Source: Rhizobium sp. RU33A (GTDB taxonomy: Bacteria; Pseudomonadota; Alphaproteobacteria; Rhizobiales; Rhizobiaceae). Taken from it: a stretch of DNA of 64,000 nt. A model generated the notes under the pieces. The model was not told the origin of the DNA. It was given only the letters and a program-made list of their open reading frames with translations, and made no database searches. Positions 1-8,172 of this stretch are shown here, piece by piece (positions within the stretch are counted from its first letter, which is position 1; every line of letters begins with the position of its first letter). The translations under genes were made by a program, and so were the position numbers. The stretch is from positions 1,116,001 to 1,180,000 of the forward strand of contig NZ_FTMQ01000001.1 of NCBI RefSeq assembly GCF_900156055.1, read 5' to 3'.

Positions 1-279
1 GATCTCTACACCGACAGCAAATACGTCATGGACGGCATCTCCAAGTGGATCTTCGGCTGGAAGAAGAACGGCTGGAAGACGGCTGACAAGAAGCCGGTGA
101 AGAACGGCGAACTCTGGCAGGCGCTTGATGTCGCCAACCAGCGCCACAAGGTCAAGTGGCACTGGGTCAAGGGCCATGCCGGCCATCCGGAGAACGAACG
201 CGCCGACGATCTGGCCCGTAAGGGCATGGAGCCGTTCAAGAAGACCGGCGGTTTTCCGAAGTCCTTGATGGTGAAGTGA
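1..279 (+). CDS. rnhA: Ribonuclease HI, C-terminal part (5' truncated by window edge)
   Basis: Ribonuclease HI cleaves the RNA strand of RNA-DNA hybrids in the cytoplasm, removing primers and R-loops. The visible 92 residues begin at the TDSKYV motif, which carries one of the catalytic acidic residues (Asp5 of the visible part). They continue through the basic handle region ([16 protein letters not shown]) to [16 protein letters not shown], with the catalytic His and the last catalytic Asp. The similarity to E. coli RNase HI is recognisable along the whole fragment. The N-terminal third, with the first Asp and Glu, lies outside the window. The gene ends with TGA and is followed within 10 bp by the convergent end of the next gene. 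Confidence 0.96.
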   Translation, partial: DLYTDSKYVMDGISKWIFGWKKNGWKTADKKPVKNGELWQALDVANQRHKVKWHWVKGHAGHPENERADDLARKGMEPFKKTGGFPKSLMVK

Positions 280-285
280 GGTCTC

Positions 286-807
286 TCATACGGCGGTTTT
301 CCGAGGCATGCTGTCGATTGCGCGGTCGTGCCGGAAGATCTGTTTCCCGAGATTGATGCTGCGTGCGGCCATGGCAGTTTCTCGCAGAGTACCATCCGGA
401 GCATAGCCTTTCTCCGAAATAAGCCAGTCCAGCACTTCGACGAGGTGCCAGAGCGTCGTCGTGCCGTCGTGGACGGGTAGCGGCGAGGCCTCTGTGCCGA
501 TCATCAGCTTGCGCATGTTCTGCCGGCTCACGCCCAACAGCTCCGCAATATCGCTCAGCCCGACGAGATCAGGGCCGGCTTCAATCAGCTCCGCTCGGGG
601 CAGGGCGTTTCGGACCTCGTCAATTGCACTTTCCATGGCACTCGCCGCACTGGCAGCCTGCCGATCGAATTCGAGCGCGAGCCGTCCCGCGATACCGATA
701 CCAGCAAGCGCATCAGTGCAGCCCGCAGCGCCGAGTGCCTCTACGGCCGCGTCGCCCGCCAGGTACGGCGGCAGGCGGTACTTCAAAGAAAAGCTATAGT
801 CAGCCAT
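286..807 (-). CDS. HTH protein, HicB-like putative antitoxin (173 aa)
   Basis: I do not recognise a named family with certainty. The N-terminal 60 residues (YSFSLKYRLPP..., LALEFDR) look like a small alpha/beta domain. Residues about 85-105 (LVGLSDIAELLGVSRQNMRKLM) form a clear helix-turn-helix, followed by a W/L-rich tail. An N-terminal small fold plus a DNA-binding HTH is the arrangement of HicB antitoxins. The upstream gene, only 12 bp away on the same strand, encodes a HicA-like protein, which fits the usual toxin-first order. The role as antitoxin and autorepressor is inference; a plain DNA-binding regulator is the alternative. Confidence 0.7.
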   Translation of the reverse strand: MADYSFSLKYRLPPYLAGDAAVEALGAAGCTDALAGIGIAGRLALEFDRQAASAASAMESAIDEVRNALPRAELIEAGPDLVGLSDIAELLGVSRQNMRKLMIGTEASPLPVHDGTTTLWHLVEVLDWLISEKGYAPDGTLRETAMAARSINLGKQIFRHDRAIDSMPRKTAV

Positions 808-819
808 TGAGGCCGCTCC

Positions 820-1074
820 TCAATCGTTTCTGTCTTTCGCACGACGGCTGCAGCGGTCGACCACACGGCGGATCGCCCGTGCATGGTTCGTCGGATTGGC
901 CGGCGTGCTCCAGATGCTCGTGATGCAGAATTCTCCGCATCGACATGTCTGGTCGTCATACGGACAAAAGATGCGACCCCAGGCATGGCTGCCTCCGACG
1001 TCCACGCGCCAGCCGTTCGCCTCTGCATGGCGCAAGGCTTCCTCGATCTCCTTGTTGGGATGCCTGCGTCTCAA
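820..1074 (-). CDS. HicA-like small cysteine-rich protein (84 aa), putative toxin
   Basis: The start is a TTG with GAGGT five bases upstream; no ATG fits. The N-terminal half (HPNKEIEEALRHAEANGWRVDVGGSHAW) matches the HicA pattern: a helix, the GW turn, a strand, then the Gly-Ser-His that carries the catalytic His of HicA mRNA interferases. The C-terminal half is unusual: four of the five cysteines fall in FCPYDDQTCRCGEFC, which might bind metal. It sits directly upstream of the HTH gene. HicA enzymes are translation-dependent mRNA endonucleases; applying that activity here is inference, since the tail differs from classical HicA. Confidence 0.6.
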   Translation of the reverse strand: MRRRHPNKEIEEALRHAEANGWRVDVGGSHAWGRIFCPYDDQTCRCGEFCITSIWSTPANPTNHARAIRRVVDRCSRRAKDRND

Positions 1075-1257
1075 AGCCCACCTCGAAGATAGGACGCATA
1101 CGGTCGGTTGTCAAATGACAACCTTTTCGTAGTTTTGCTTCAGGTTGCATCTTGATGTGATCCTCGCGAGACCGCAAGCGGTGCCCAGCACCAAGCACCC
1201 TTGCCCTTTCCCCCGATGCCCCTATGCTCCCGTCAAAACAACATTCGGGAGACATCC

Positions 1258-1566
1258 ATGATCCAGCACTGCGTGTTCCTGCGCTTCAAGGCCGCCGTCC
1301 AGGAGGCAGAGAAGCAGGCGATTTATGCGGCCATTACCGATCTGAAGGACGTGGTGCCGGGCATGCTTGAGGTTAAAGCCGGGGCGAATGTCTCGCCGGA
1401 AGGGCTGGCAGGCGGCTACAATGACGGTTTCATCGTCACCTTCGAGGACGAGATGGTCCGCGACTACTATCTGAAGCATCCGAAGCATGTCGAAGTCGGC
1501 GAACGCATCGTCGGCGCAACCGATGGTGGCTTGGCCGGCATCCTTGTCTTCGATCTGGCGCACTGA
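1258..1566 (+). CDS. Dabb family stress-responsive A/B-barrel protein (102 aa)
   Basis: The protein starts MIQHCVFLRFK and has the length and layout of the Dabb (stress responsive alpha-beta barrel) family: an N-terminal His-containing strand, a helix rich in Glu and Ala, the VPGMLEVKAGANVS segment, then a TFEDEMVRDYYLKHPKHVEV stretch. Dabb proteins are small ferredoxin-like dimers; some act on polyketide-like or aromatic substrates, many have no known role. The ATG at 1258 was chosen because the family begins at this hydrophobic strand; GGGAGA lies just upstream. It stands alone and converges with the peroxiredoxin gene. Function cannot be given. Confidence 0.85.
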   Translation: MIQHCVFLRFKAAVQEAEKQAIYAAITDLKDVVPGMLEVKAGANVSPEGLAGGYNDGFIVTFEDEMVRDYYLKHPKHVEVGERIVGATDGGLAGILVFDLAH

Positions 1567-1584
1567 CGTATCTGCAAACGAGAA

Positions 1585-1606
1585 GAGGCCCGGTTCCCCG
1601 AGCCTC
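1585..1606. terminator. Hairpin between convergent genes
   Basis: GAGGCCCGG (1585-1593) and CCGAGCCTC (1598-1606) form a 9-bp stem with one mismatch and a four-base loop, between the stops of the Dabb gene and the peroxiredoxin gene. The T-run is weak, so it is a plausible rather than certain bidirectional terminator. Confidence 0.45.
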
Positions 1607-1633
1607 TCCAGTTCTAAAAAATCTCTTGATAGC

Positions 1634-2125
1634 TCAGGCGCTGAGCTGCTCAATCATCGTCGCAGCCGAGGAAACCGTTGCCTGGCCCGGGTTCTCCTCG
1701 ATGTTGAGGCTCTTCAGAACGCCGTCCTCTACCAGCATCGAATAGCGCTTCGAGCGCACGCCGAGCCCGCCGCCCGACAGGTCGATGTCAAGACCGAGCG
1801 CCTTGGTGAACGAGGCGTCCCAGTCGGCGAGGAAATGGATCTTGCCCTGGCCACCCGAATGCTGCGCCCAGGCGCCCATAACATGCCAGTCGTTGACGGA
1901 GACGACGGCGATGTCGTCGACGCCACGCGCCATCAGCGCATCACGGTTTTCCAGGTAACCCGGCAGGTGGTTCAGCGTACAGGTAGGAGTAAACGCACCC
2001 GGAACGGCGAAGACGACGACCTTCTTGCCCGCAAACAGCTGTTCCGTGGTGATCTCCACCGGACCATCGGCGCTCTTTTCCTTGAAGGTGGCCTGGGGCA
2101 GCTTGTCGCCAATGGCAATGGTCAT
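1634..2125 (-). CDS. Peroxiredoxin, Prx5-type (163 aa)
   Basis: This is a cytoplasmic thiol peroxidase that reduces hydrogen peroxide and alkyl hydroperoxides. The peroxidatic site is visible as PGAFTPTCT, with Cys49 as the attacking residue. HVMGAWAQHSGG and LGVRSKRY are typical of the Prx5/AhpC-TSA 'atypical' group, and the 163-residue length is standard. The ATG at 2125 is preceded by AGGA at good spacing; an upstream in-frame extension lacks family similarity. The gene lies 71 bp downstream of the DsbD-alpha-like gene on the same strand, so the two may share a redox-related transcript. The reductant (glutaredoxin or thioredoxin) cannot be told. Confidence 0.93.
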   Translation of the reverse strand: MTIAIGDKLPQATFKEKSADGPVEITTEQLFAGKKVVVFAVPGAFTPTCTLNHLPGYLENRDALMARGVDDIAVVSVNDWHVMGAWAQHSGGQGKIHFLADWDASFTKALGLDIDLSGGGLGVRSKRYSMLVEDGVLKSLNIEENPGQATVSSAATMIEQLSA

Positions 2126-2196
2126 GAAATCGTCCTCGCTTGGTTGCTCCATCCAGAACCCCTCCGGATGGCAATCGACGCAAATATAGGAATGGG

Positions 2197-3069
2197 TCAA
2201 TCAAAGGCAAGCGTGGTTTCCATGGCCTGGTTGCCGCTGACGACGAGAATGCCCCAGTGCTTGCCGGCGATCTTGTATTTCTTCGGCAGCTTGCCGATCG
2301 GCAATGTCAGAACCATCTCGCCATCGGCGCCTCGGGAGGCGACGGAATGGGTGAAGACATGGCCGCTCGGTCCGCTCACAAAGGCCTTCGGACTGTCGGC
2401 ACCAGCGGGCATCTTAAGCCTGATGACGAGTTCCCTGTGGTCGGCCCCGAGTTGGTGGTCGATGACATGAAACTCGGGCGAGGGGCCGGGCGGCACCTGC
2501 GCCTGGGCAGAGCGGACAAGCGCGGTTTCAACGGCATTGGCGACGCCGCCTTCGTTCGGCGGTACGCTGAGGTCGGCCTGGAAGGGAATACAGATGTTCT
2601 GGCAGACCCCGACAAAGGCACTCAGCGTCACGTCGGCATCATCAGGCGCATTCTTAAGGCTGATCGGCAGCGTCACGGGATGGTCATAGCCGACATCGGT
2701 CATATCGCCGTTTGTCAGGACCTTCGGCACGGGAAAGCCGACACGTTCCACGGTGTAGGCGGCGCCCGGAACCGGCGTGATTGCGGGCGGAATGCCGACA
2801 TCGCCAGGCTCTTTCCAATAGGTGATCCAGCCCGGCTTCGGCTCGATCACCAGGGCGCCATGTCTCGTCCCGTCTGCCTCCTGGGGCAGCAGGATCAGGC
2901 GCATCCGCCCGCCCTCGTTCAGGGCCCAGTCACTGCTTGCCGCCAGCACCGGCGTGGCGAGGAGGAGCGAGAACAGGCCAATGGCTGCCGCGACGATCCA
3001 TCCGCGGCTGCTGCGGGAAAAGCCTGGAGGATTGGAAAAACACATGGCGGAGTTCATTCTAGGGGTCAT
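2197..3069 (-). CDS. Exported DsbD N-terminal (alpha) domain-like protein (290 aa)
   Basis: Residues about 22-44 form a signal sequence (WIVAAAIGLFSLLLATPVLA) ending near AAS, so the protein is periplasmic. The mature part follows the DsbD alpha-domain pattern: PKPGWITYWKEPGDVGIPP, and the paired cysteines in VGVCQNICIPF, which in DsbD pass electrons to periplasmic partners. Only the alpha domain is present; the membrane core and the C-terminal thioredoxin domain of full DsbD are absent, which is common in rhizobia. It precedes the peroxiredoxin gene by 71 bp. The start is uncertain; the ATG at 3057 is possible too. Its redox partner is not evident. Confidence 0.85.
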   Translation of the reverse strand: MTPRMNSAMCFSNPPGFSRSSRGWIVAAAIGLFSLLLATPVLAASSDWALNEGGRMRLILLPQEADGTRHGALVIEPKPGWITYWKEPGDVGIPPAITPVPGAAYTVERVGFPVPKVLTNGDMTDVGYDHPVTLPISLKNAPDDADVTLSAFVGVCQNICIPFQADLSVPPNEGGVANAVETALVRSAQAQVPPGPSPEFHVIDHQLGADHRELVIRLKMPAGADSPKAFVSGPSGHVFTHSVASRGADGEMVLTLPIGKLPKKYKIAGKHWGILVVSGNQAMETTLAFD

Positions 3070-3232
3070 GTCTCCGGCTCTAGAAGATCGTCGTCGGCTT
3101 GGCCAGTCACGCTTGCTTCATGGTCATCATTTTGGGTTGATCGGAACCCGCTTCTGGCCCATCTTGGATGGGAGACCACATCTGAACCACGCATGAAGCC
3201 GATTGCCGACAAGGCGAACCAAGGAGGCGGGC

Positions 3233-3838
3233 ATGGCATTGTCGTCGAAAACCGATCTGAGAGAACGCGGCTTCCTGGATGGTCAGCTGCTGATCGCGAT
3301 GCCGGGCATGCCCGACGGCAATTTTGCCCGTGCGGTCGTCTATATCTGCGCCCATTCCGATGCCGGCGCGATGGGCTTCATCATCAACCGATCGCAATCG
3401 GTGACCTTCGCCGATCTTCTCCTGCATCTCGAACTGATCGATCGCAACGATGCGATCATGCTGCCCGATCACGCCCGCCATTTCCCGATCCAGTGCGGCG
3501 GCCCGGTCGAGCAGAACCGCGGTTTCGTGCTGCATTCCGACGACTATCTGTCGGACAGCTCGATCCCCGTCAGCGACGACATCTCGCTCACCGCCACCCT
3601 CGACATCGTGCGTGCGATTTCGGATGGCCGAGGTCCCCGTCACGCCACCATGCTGCTTGGCTATGCCGGCTGGGGCCCGGGGCAGCTGGAAGAAGAGATC
3701 GCCCAGAACGGCTGGCTGCATTGCGCGGCCACCGAAAGCCTGATCTTCGACCGCAGCCTGGATAACAAATACGACCGTGCCCTGGGGCTGATGGGCATCA
3801 ATCCCGCGATGCTGTCGATGGAGGCGGGGCACGCTTGA
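3233..3838 (+). CDS. YqgE/AlgH family protein (201 aa)
   Basis: The protein has the full YqgE/AlgH pattern: [13 protein letters not shown] near the N terminus, [21 protein letters not shown], the [16 protein letters not shown] segment, and the [21 protein letters not shown] motif. The family is widespread; its fold is known, but its biochemical function is not settled, and the old AlgH link to alginate regulation is weak. The ATG at 3233 has a strong AAGGAGG five bases upstream and was preferred over the longer frame starting at 3203. It is divergent from the DsbD-alpha gene. Confidence 0.93.
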   Translation: MALSSKTDLRERGFLDGQLLIAMPGMPDGNFARAVVYICAHSDAGAMGFIINRSQSVTFADLLLHLELIDRNDAIMLPDHARHFPIQCGGPVEQNRGFVLHSDDYLSDSSIPVSDDISLTATLDIVRAISDGRGPRHATMLLGYAGWGPGQLEEEIAQNGWLHCAATESLIFDRSLDNKYDRALGLMGINPAMLSMEAGHA

Positions 3839-3942
3839 CGGGGCAAGTCCTCTGGTTGCGTTCTTTCCGCTTGCAAGCTGACTGATCGCAGTCATTCTCT
3901 TGGTGCCAGACCACCGGGTCTGGCCCAATCGAGACCCATCCC

Positions 3943-4578
3943 ATGCCATCCACCGACATCCTCATCGCCTTTTTCATCACCACGGCCGTCTTCGCCTTCA
4001 TCCCTGGCCCCGCCATGCTTTATGTCGCAGCCCGCACGCTCGCAGCTGACCGCCGCGCGGGGCTCATGGCGACATCAGGTATTCATGTCGGCTGTTACGT
4101 GCATGTGGTGGCCGCAGCCGCTGGCCTGTCGGTTCTCTTCCATGTTGTCCCGACGCTGTATCTGGCGGTGAAGCTGGCTGGGGCTGCCTACCTGATCTAT
4201 CTCGGCGTGCGCATGTTCCGCGCGGCCCGGGCAGATGGTGAAACTCCAGTCGCCCTGCTGGCGCAGAAGTCGACGGGGCGGGCTTTCCTGGAAAGCATGC
4301 TGGTCGAGATCCTCAATCCGAAGACGGCGATCTTTTTCCTGGCCTTCCTGCCGCAGTTCATCGACCCAGCGGCAAGTTTCCCCGTCTGGCTGCAGTTCGT
4401 GATCCTCGGCACGGCCGTCAATGCCATGTTCACGGTTGCCGACATCGCCTGCGTGATGGCGGCGAGCACGGTCACCGCGCGTCTATCACGGGTCTCGGCG
4501 CTGCAGCGCAATCTGCAAAGGGCAGGGGGCGCAATCCTGGTCGCACTTGGCCTTCACGTCGCCCTCCAGCGCACGTGA
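3943..4578 (+). CDS. LysE/RhtB family amino-acid exporter (211 aa)
   Basis: This is an inner-membrane exporter with six predicted membrane segments, of the RhtB/LysE translocator group that exports amino acids such as homoserine, threonine or lysine. The diagnostic N-terminal motif IPGPAMLYVAARTLAADRRAGLMATSGIH (GPAM...RG-like) is present. The central AAYLIYLGVRMFR and ILNPKTAIFFLAFLPQFI signatures also match. The length is usual. It starts 104 bp after yqgE and converges with the GGDEF/EAL gene. The substrate cannot be deduced from sequence alone. Confidence 0.92.
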   Translation: MPSTDILIAFFITTAVFAFIPGPAMLYVAARTLAADRRAGLMATSGIHVGCYVHVVAAAAGLSVLFHVVPTLYLAVKLAGAAYLIYLGVRMFRAARADGETPVALLAQKSTGRAFLESMLVEILNPKTAIFFLAFLPQFIDPAASFPVWLQFVILGTAVNAMFTVADIACVMAASTVTARLSRVSALQRNLQRAGGAILVALGLHVALQRT

Positions 4579-4590
4579 AGCCCTTCCGCC

Positions 4591-7503
4591 TCACGCCCGC
4601 TTCATCAGCGGGAACCGTTCCTTGAGCAGCCGCAGAACCGATTCGGACCCGAGCGGCGGTCCGAACAGATAGCTCTGGCCGAAGTCGCAGCCCATCATGG
4701 CAAGGTCGGCGGCGTCCTGGTCGGTCTGGATGCCCTCGGCCACCACCTGCATGTCGAGACCGCGCGCCATCGAAACGACGGAGCGCAAAAGTACGGATCG
4801 CTTGTCCGACTGGTCGCAGACCAGCGCCTTGTCGAGCTTGATCGTGTCGAAGGGGAAGCGGGTGAGATAAGCGAGCGACGAATAGCCCGTGCCGAAGTCG
4901 TCGAGCGCCAGGCTGATGCCCGTGTCCTTCAGCTTTTCCAGCATGAGGCGCGCCTGTTCCGGGTTTTCCATCACGACGCTTTCCGTGAGCTCGAGCTTGA
5001 TCCGCTTCGGGTCACACTGGGTCTTCACCAGCAGAGCGCGGATGTCGTTGTAAATCTCGCTGGAGATCAACTGTGCGGACGACAGGTTGACCGAAACGAA
5101 GATCGGCAATTCGCCGGTTTGTCGCTCCCAGTCCATCAGGTCGGTGGCGGACCGTTCCAGAGCAAACATGCCGAGCGGCTCGATCAGATCAGACATTTCC
5201 GCGATCGGAATGAATTCCGTTGGCGAGATGTTGCCGCGCTTCGGATGATCCCAGCGCATCAGGGCCTCGAAGCCGGCGATCTCGCCATTCGCAAGCCTGA
5301 CGATCGGCTGATAGGCCATCGACAGCTCCTTGCGCTCGATGGCGCGGCGGAGATCTGTTTCGAGCTGCAGGCGGTCGGTGCTGACGGTGCGGAAGGCCGG
5401 ACGGAAAGGCTCGACGCGGTTGCCGCCTGACCGTTTCGCCCGGTACATGGCAAGCTCCGCATCGGCGAGCAGGCTGGCCGCACTTTCCTGCTGATCGACC
5501 CAGGAGACAAGGCCGATCGAGGCCGTCAGGCTGATTTCGCGATTGGCAAAATTCAGCGGCACCATGATCGCCTTGGAAATGGCATCCGCAAAGTCGGCGA
5601 TCTTTGCCGGATCCTTTTCCGACACCAGGATCAGCCCGAATTCGTCGCCGGAAAGGCGCGCCAGCGTATCCTGCGGCTTCAGGAGCCGGCGCAGGCGGCG
5701 CGTGATCGCGATCAGGATGTTGTCGCCGGCGGCGATGCCAAGCGCGTCATTGACCTGCTTGTAACGGTCGATATCGATCGCGAGTACGGTGGGCCGCACG
5801 CTCTCTGAAGTCGAGGCAAGCGACAGGATCGCCTGCAGCCGGTCAAGAAAGACCTCGCGGTTCGGCAGGCCCGTCAGATTGTCGTGCATGGCATCGACCA
5901 GGAGGCGATCGATCGAGTTCTTCTGCTCGGTGACATCGATGATCGTGCCGACGCAGCGGATGACCTCGCCGTTCGAACCAAGCACTGGCCGTGCCCGGAT
6001 CTTCAGCCAGTGGAAGTGGCCATCTTCGGCACGGATGCGGAATTCGTGGCTGAGCCGGCCCTTGCGGTGTTCGAGCAGCACGTCGAGCGTCGCACGAAAG
6101 CGGTCCCGGTCGTCGGGATGCAGGCGCGGCAGCCAGTTGCGCGCCGGACCATGCATGGTGCCGGGCGACAGGCCGAGACGTATCGAGACATCAGGGCTCG
6201 TCACCACGCGGTCGCGGGCCACGTCCCAGTCCCAGACGGTGTCACCAGAGCCGGTCAGCGCCAGCGACTGGCGTTCGAGATCGGAGAACAGGCCCTGCTG
6301 ATAGGCGCCGCCGGCAAAGGCATGCTGCATGACCGTGAATCCGATCAAGAGAACGATGAGAACCAGACCACCGCCAAGCGCCGGCTGGATGATGTCATTG
6401 TCGAGCTGGCCGGTCACGGTCAGCCAGCCGGCGAAGAGCCAGACCAGGATCAGGGCCCAGGTCGGCACCAGAAGCACGGCACGGTCATAGCGATTGAAGC
6501 CGAGATAGATGATCAGACCGATGCCGACCACGCCCGTCAGCGCGAAGGAAACACGCGCAATGCCGGCCGCAATCGACGGGTCGAAGATCGCCACGCCGAA
6601 GAGCACGGTAAGGCCGAGCATCCAGGCAAGCGTCGCGTAGCCGAGATGCACGTGCCAGCGATTGAGATTGAGATAGGTGAAGAGGAAGATGACGAGCGAA
6701 GAGGCAAGCGCCACTTCCGCCCCCGCACGCCATATTCTAATGTCGGACGAGGTGAGCGAGATCAGCTTTTCGAGGAAGCCGAAGTCGACGCAGATATAGG
6801 CGAGAACAGCCCAGGCAAGCGCGGCCGCCGCCGGCAGCATCGACGTTCCCTTGACCACAAAGAGGATGGTGAGGAACACCGCAAGCAGGCCGGCAATCCC
6901 GAGCACGATGCCGCGATAGAGCGTGAACGCGTTGACCGTGTCCTTGTAGGCGTCCGGCTCCCAGAGATAGATCTGCGGCAATTCCGGCGTCGCGAGTTCG
7001 GCGACGAAGGTAATGACAGTGCCAGGATTGAGCGTGATGCGGAAGACATCGGCATCGGGGCCCGGCACGCGGTCAAGCGCAAAGCCTTCTGACGGCGTGA
7101 TCGCCATGATCCGCTGCGAACCGAGATCCGGCCAGAACATCCTGGAACCGGAAAGACGGAAATGCGGCGCAACGATCACGCGCTCCAGCTGCTCTTCCGA
7201 GACATTGGCAAGCGCAAAGACTGCCCAGTCGCCCTGATGCTCCGGCGCGCTCGAACGCACCTCGATGCGTCGGCGAATGCCGTCCGCTCCGGCGGCGGTC
7301 GATACCTGGAAGGCCTCGCCCTGGTTCGTGTAGATCTCGGTGGTTGCCGTCAGGTCGAGCGCAGTGTCGTCGCGCGCAATCTTAACCGGCTCGACGGCGA
7401 ATGCTGCCGATGCGGCAAGGCACAGATAGGCTGTCGTAAGCGCAGCAATCCACAGGGCGGCGAGGCGAGGCACGGCGCGCGAAAGGGTTCGGGTATTCGT
7501 CAT
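4591..7503 (-). CDS. Membrane GGDEF-EAL protein, c-di-GMP turnover (970 aa)
   Basis: Order of parts: an N-terminal signal/membrane segment (about 12-35), a periplasmic domain resembling 7TMR-DISMED2 (about 40-185), a block of roughly seven membrane helices (about 190-400), a PAS/PAC sensor (about 410-530), a GGDEF domain, and an EAL domain to the end. The cyclase signature reads SGDEF instead of GGDEF. The phosphodiesterase motifs EALMRW, ELTESV and DDFGTGYSS look complete. The protein probably senses a carbohydrate-like or other periplasmic signal and adjusts c-di-GMP. It is the last gene of a minus-strand run and overlaps the GNAT gene by 4 bp (ATGA). Whether the cyclase half is active is open. 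Confidence 0.93.
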   Translation of the reverse strand: MTNTRTLSRAVPRLAALWIAALTTAYLCLAASAAFAVEPVKIARDDTALDLTATTEIYTNQGEAFQVSTAAGADGIRRRIEVRSSAPEHQGDWAVFALANVSEEQLERVIVAPHFRLSGSRMFWPDLGSQRIMAITPSEGFALDRVPGPDADVFRITLNPGTVITFVAELATPELPQIYLWEPDAYKDTVNAFTLYRGIVLGIAGLLAVFLTILFVVKGTSMLPAAAALAWAVLAYICVDFGFLEKLISLTSSDIRIWRAGAEVALASSLVIFLFTYLNLNRWHVHLGYATLAWMLGLTVLFGVAIFDPSIAAGIARVSFALTGVVGIGLIIYLGFNRYDRAVLLVPTWALILVWLFAGWLTVTGQLDNDIIQPALGGGLVLIVLLIGFTVMQHAFAGGAYQQGLFSDLERQSLALTGSGDTVWDWDVARDRVVTSPDVSIRLGLSPGTMHGPARNWLPRLHPDDRDRFRATLDVLLEHRKGRLSHEFRIRAEDGHFHWLKIRARPVLGSNGEVIRCVGTIIDVTEQKNSIDRLLVDAMHDNLTGLPNREVFLDRLQAILSLASTSESVRPTVLAIDIDRYKQVNDALGIAAGDNILIAITRRLRRLLKPQDTLARLSGDEFGLILVSEKDPAKIADFADAISKAIMVPLNFANREISLTASIGLVSWVDQQESAASLLADAELAMYRAKRSGGNRVEPFRPAFRTVSTDRLQLETDLRRAIERKELSMAYQPIVRLANGEIAGFEALMRWDHPKRGNISPTEFIPIAEMSDLIEPLGMFALERSATDLMDWERQTGELPIFVSVNLSSAQLISSEIYNDIRALLVKTQCDPKRIKLELTESVVMENPEQARLMLEKLKDTGISLALDDFGTGYSSLAYLTRFPFDTIKLDKALVCDQSDKRSVLLRSVVSMARGLDMQVVAEGIQTDQDAADLAMMGCDFGQSYLFGPPLGSESVLRLLKERFPLMKRA

Positions 7504-8111
7504 GAGGGCGTCTTGCCGTTCCGCGCCTTATGGCCGCCGATCCGGGAATACAGCAGATGGTCGCGCCATTCCCCGTTGATTTTCAGATAATCGCGCAAAA
7601 GACCTTCCCGCTCAAATCCCGCTTTTTCGAGTAGCCTCAGGCTGTTGACGTTGTCCGGAATACAGGCTGCTTCGATACGGTGCAACTCGAGTGGCCCGAA
7701 GATGTAGGGAATAGCCAGCTCAAGTGCGGCAAACATGTGGCCTCGGCCGGCATGACGTTCGCCCATCCAGTAGCCGATCATGCAGCTTTGTGCCGCTCCG
7801 CGGCGAATAAGACCGATGGTAAGCCCGCCCAGCAAGGTATTCTCGGCCCGATCGAAGAGAAAGAAGGGCACGGCCATGCCGGAGTGAAATTCCTGTTCAT
7901 TACGCAGGACACGCTGTCGAAACGCGCGCTCGGTCAGCTCGTCGGTGCGCCAGGACGGCTCCCATGGCTGCAGAAAAGCGCGGCTCTCTTTTCGCAGCTG
8001 GTGCCATGGTTCGAAATCGCGGAAGCGGGGCAGGCGAAGGAGATGTCGTTCGCTGGTGATTTCCGGCATATCCGGCTGCCGGGACAGAAACCGAAACACC
8101 GAGCGCGTCAT
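7500..8111 (-). CDS. GNAT acetyltransferase, RimJ/RimL type (203 aa)
   Basis: The protein carries the RimJ-type acetyltransferase layout: RHLLRLPRFRDFEPWHQLRKESRAFLQPWEP at the N terminus, GLIRRGAAQSCMIGYWMGERHAGRGHM (acetyl-CoA pyrophosphate loop region), and RIEAACIPDNVNSLRLLEKAGFEREGLLRDYLKINGEWRDHLLYS. RimJ/RimL enzymes acetylate N-terminal residues of ribosomal proteins. Many paralogues have other substrates, so the target is unknown. ATG 8111 is preferred to the TTG two codons earlier because GGGGA is well placed. It overlaps the next gene by 4 bp, implying coupled translation. Confidence 0.9.
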   Translation of the reverse strand: MTRSVFRFLSRQPDMPEITSERHLLRLPRFRDFEPWHQLRKESRAFLQPWEPSWRTDELTERAFRQRVLRNEQEFHSGMAVPFFLFDRAENTLLGGLTIGLIRRGAAQSCMIGYWMGERHAGRGHMFAALELAIPYIFGPLELHRIEAACIPDNVNSLRLLEKAGFEREGLLRDYLKINGEWRDHLLYSRIGGHKARNGKTPS

Positions 8112-8172
8112 CGTCAATCCCCAAGCGATGTCCGGCGGGGTCCCCGCCGGTCGCAGTCTGTGCCGGCGGCCC

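Noticed and set aside
2140..3765. A 541-codon plus-strand open frame
   Set aside because: It runs antisense to the peroxiredoxin and DsbD-alpha genes and into another frame of yqgE; composition is Arg/Gly-rich shadow sequence typical of high-GC codon bias.
3905..3924. GCCAGACC-ACCG-GGTCTGGC hairpin after yqgE
   Set aside because: Stable stem but no T-run and close to the LysE start; could be chance or part of a leader, so not listed as a terminator.
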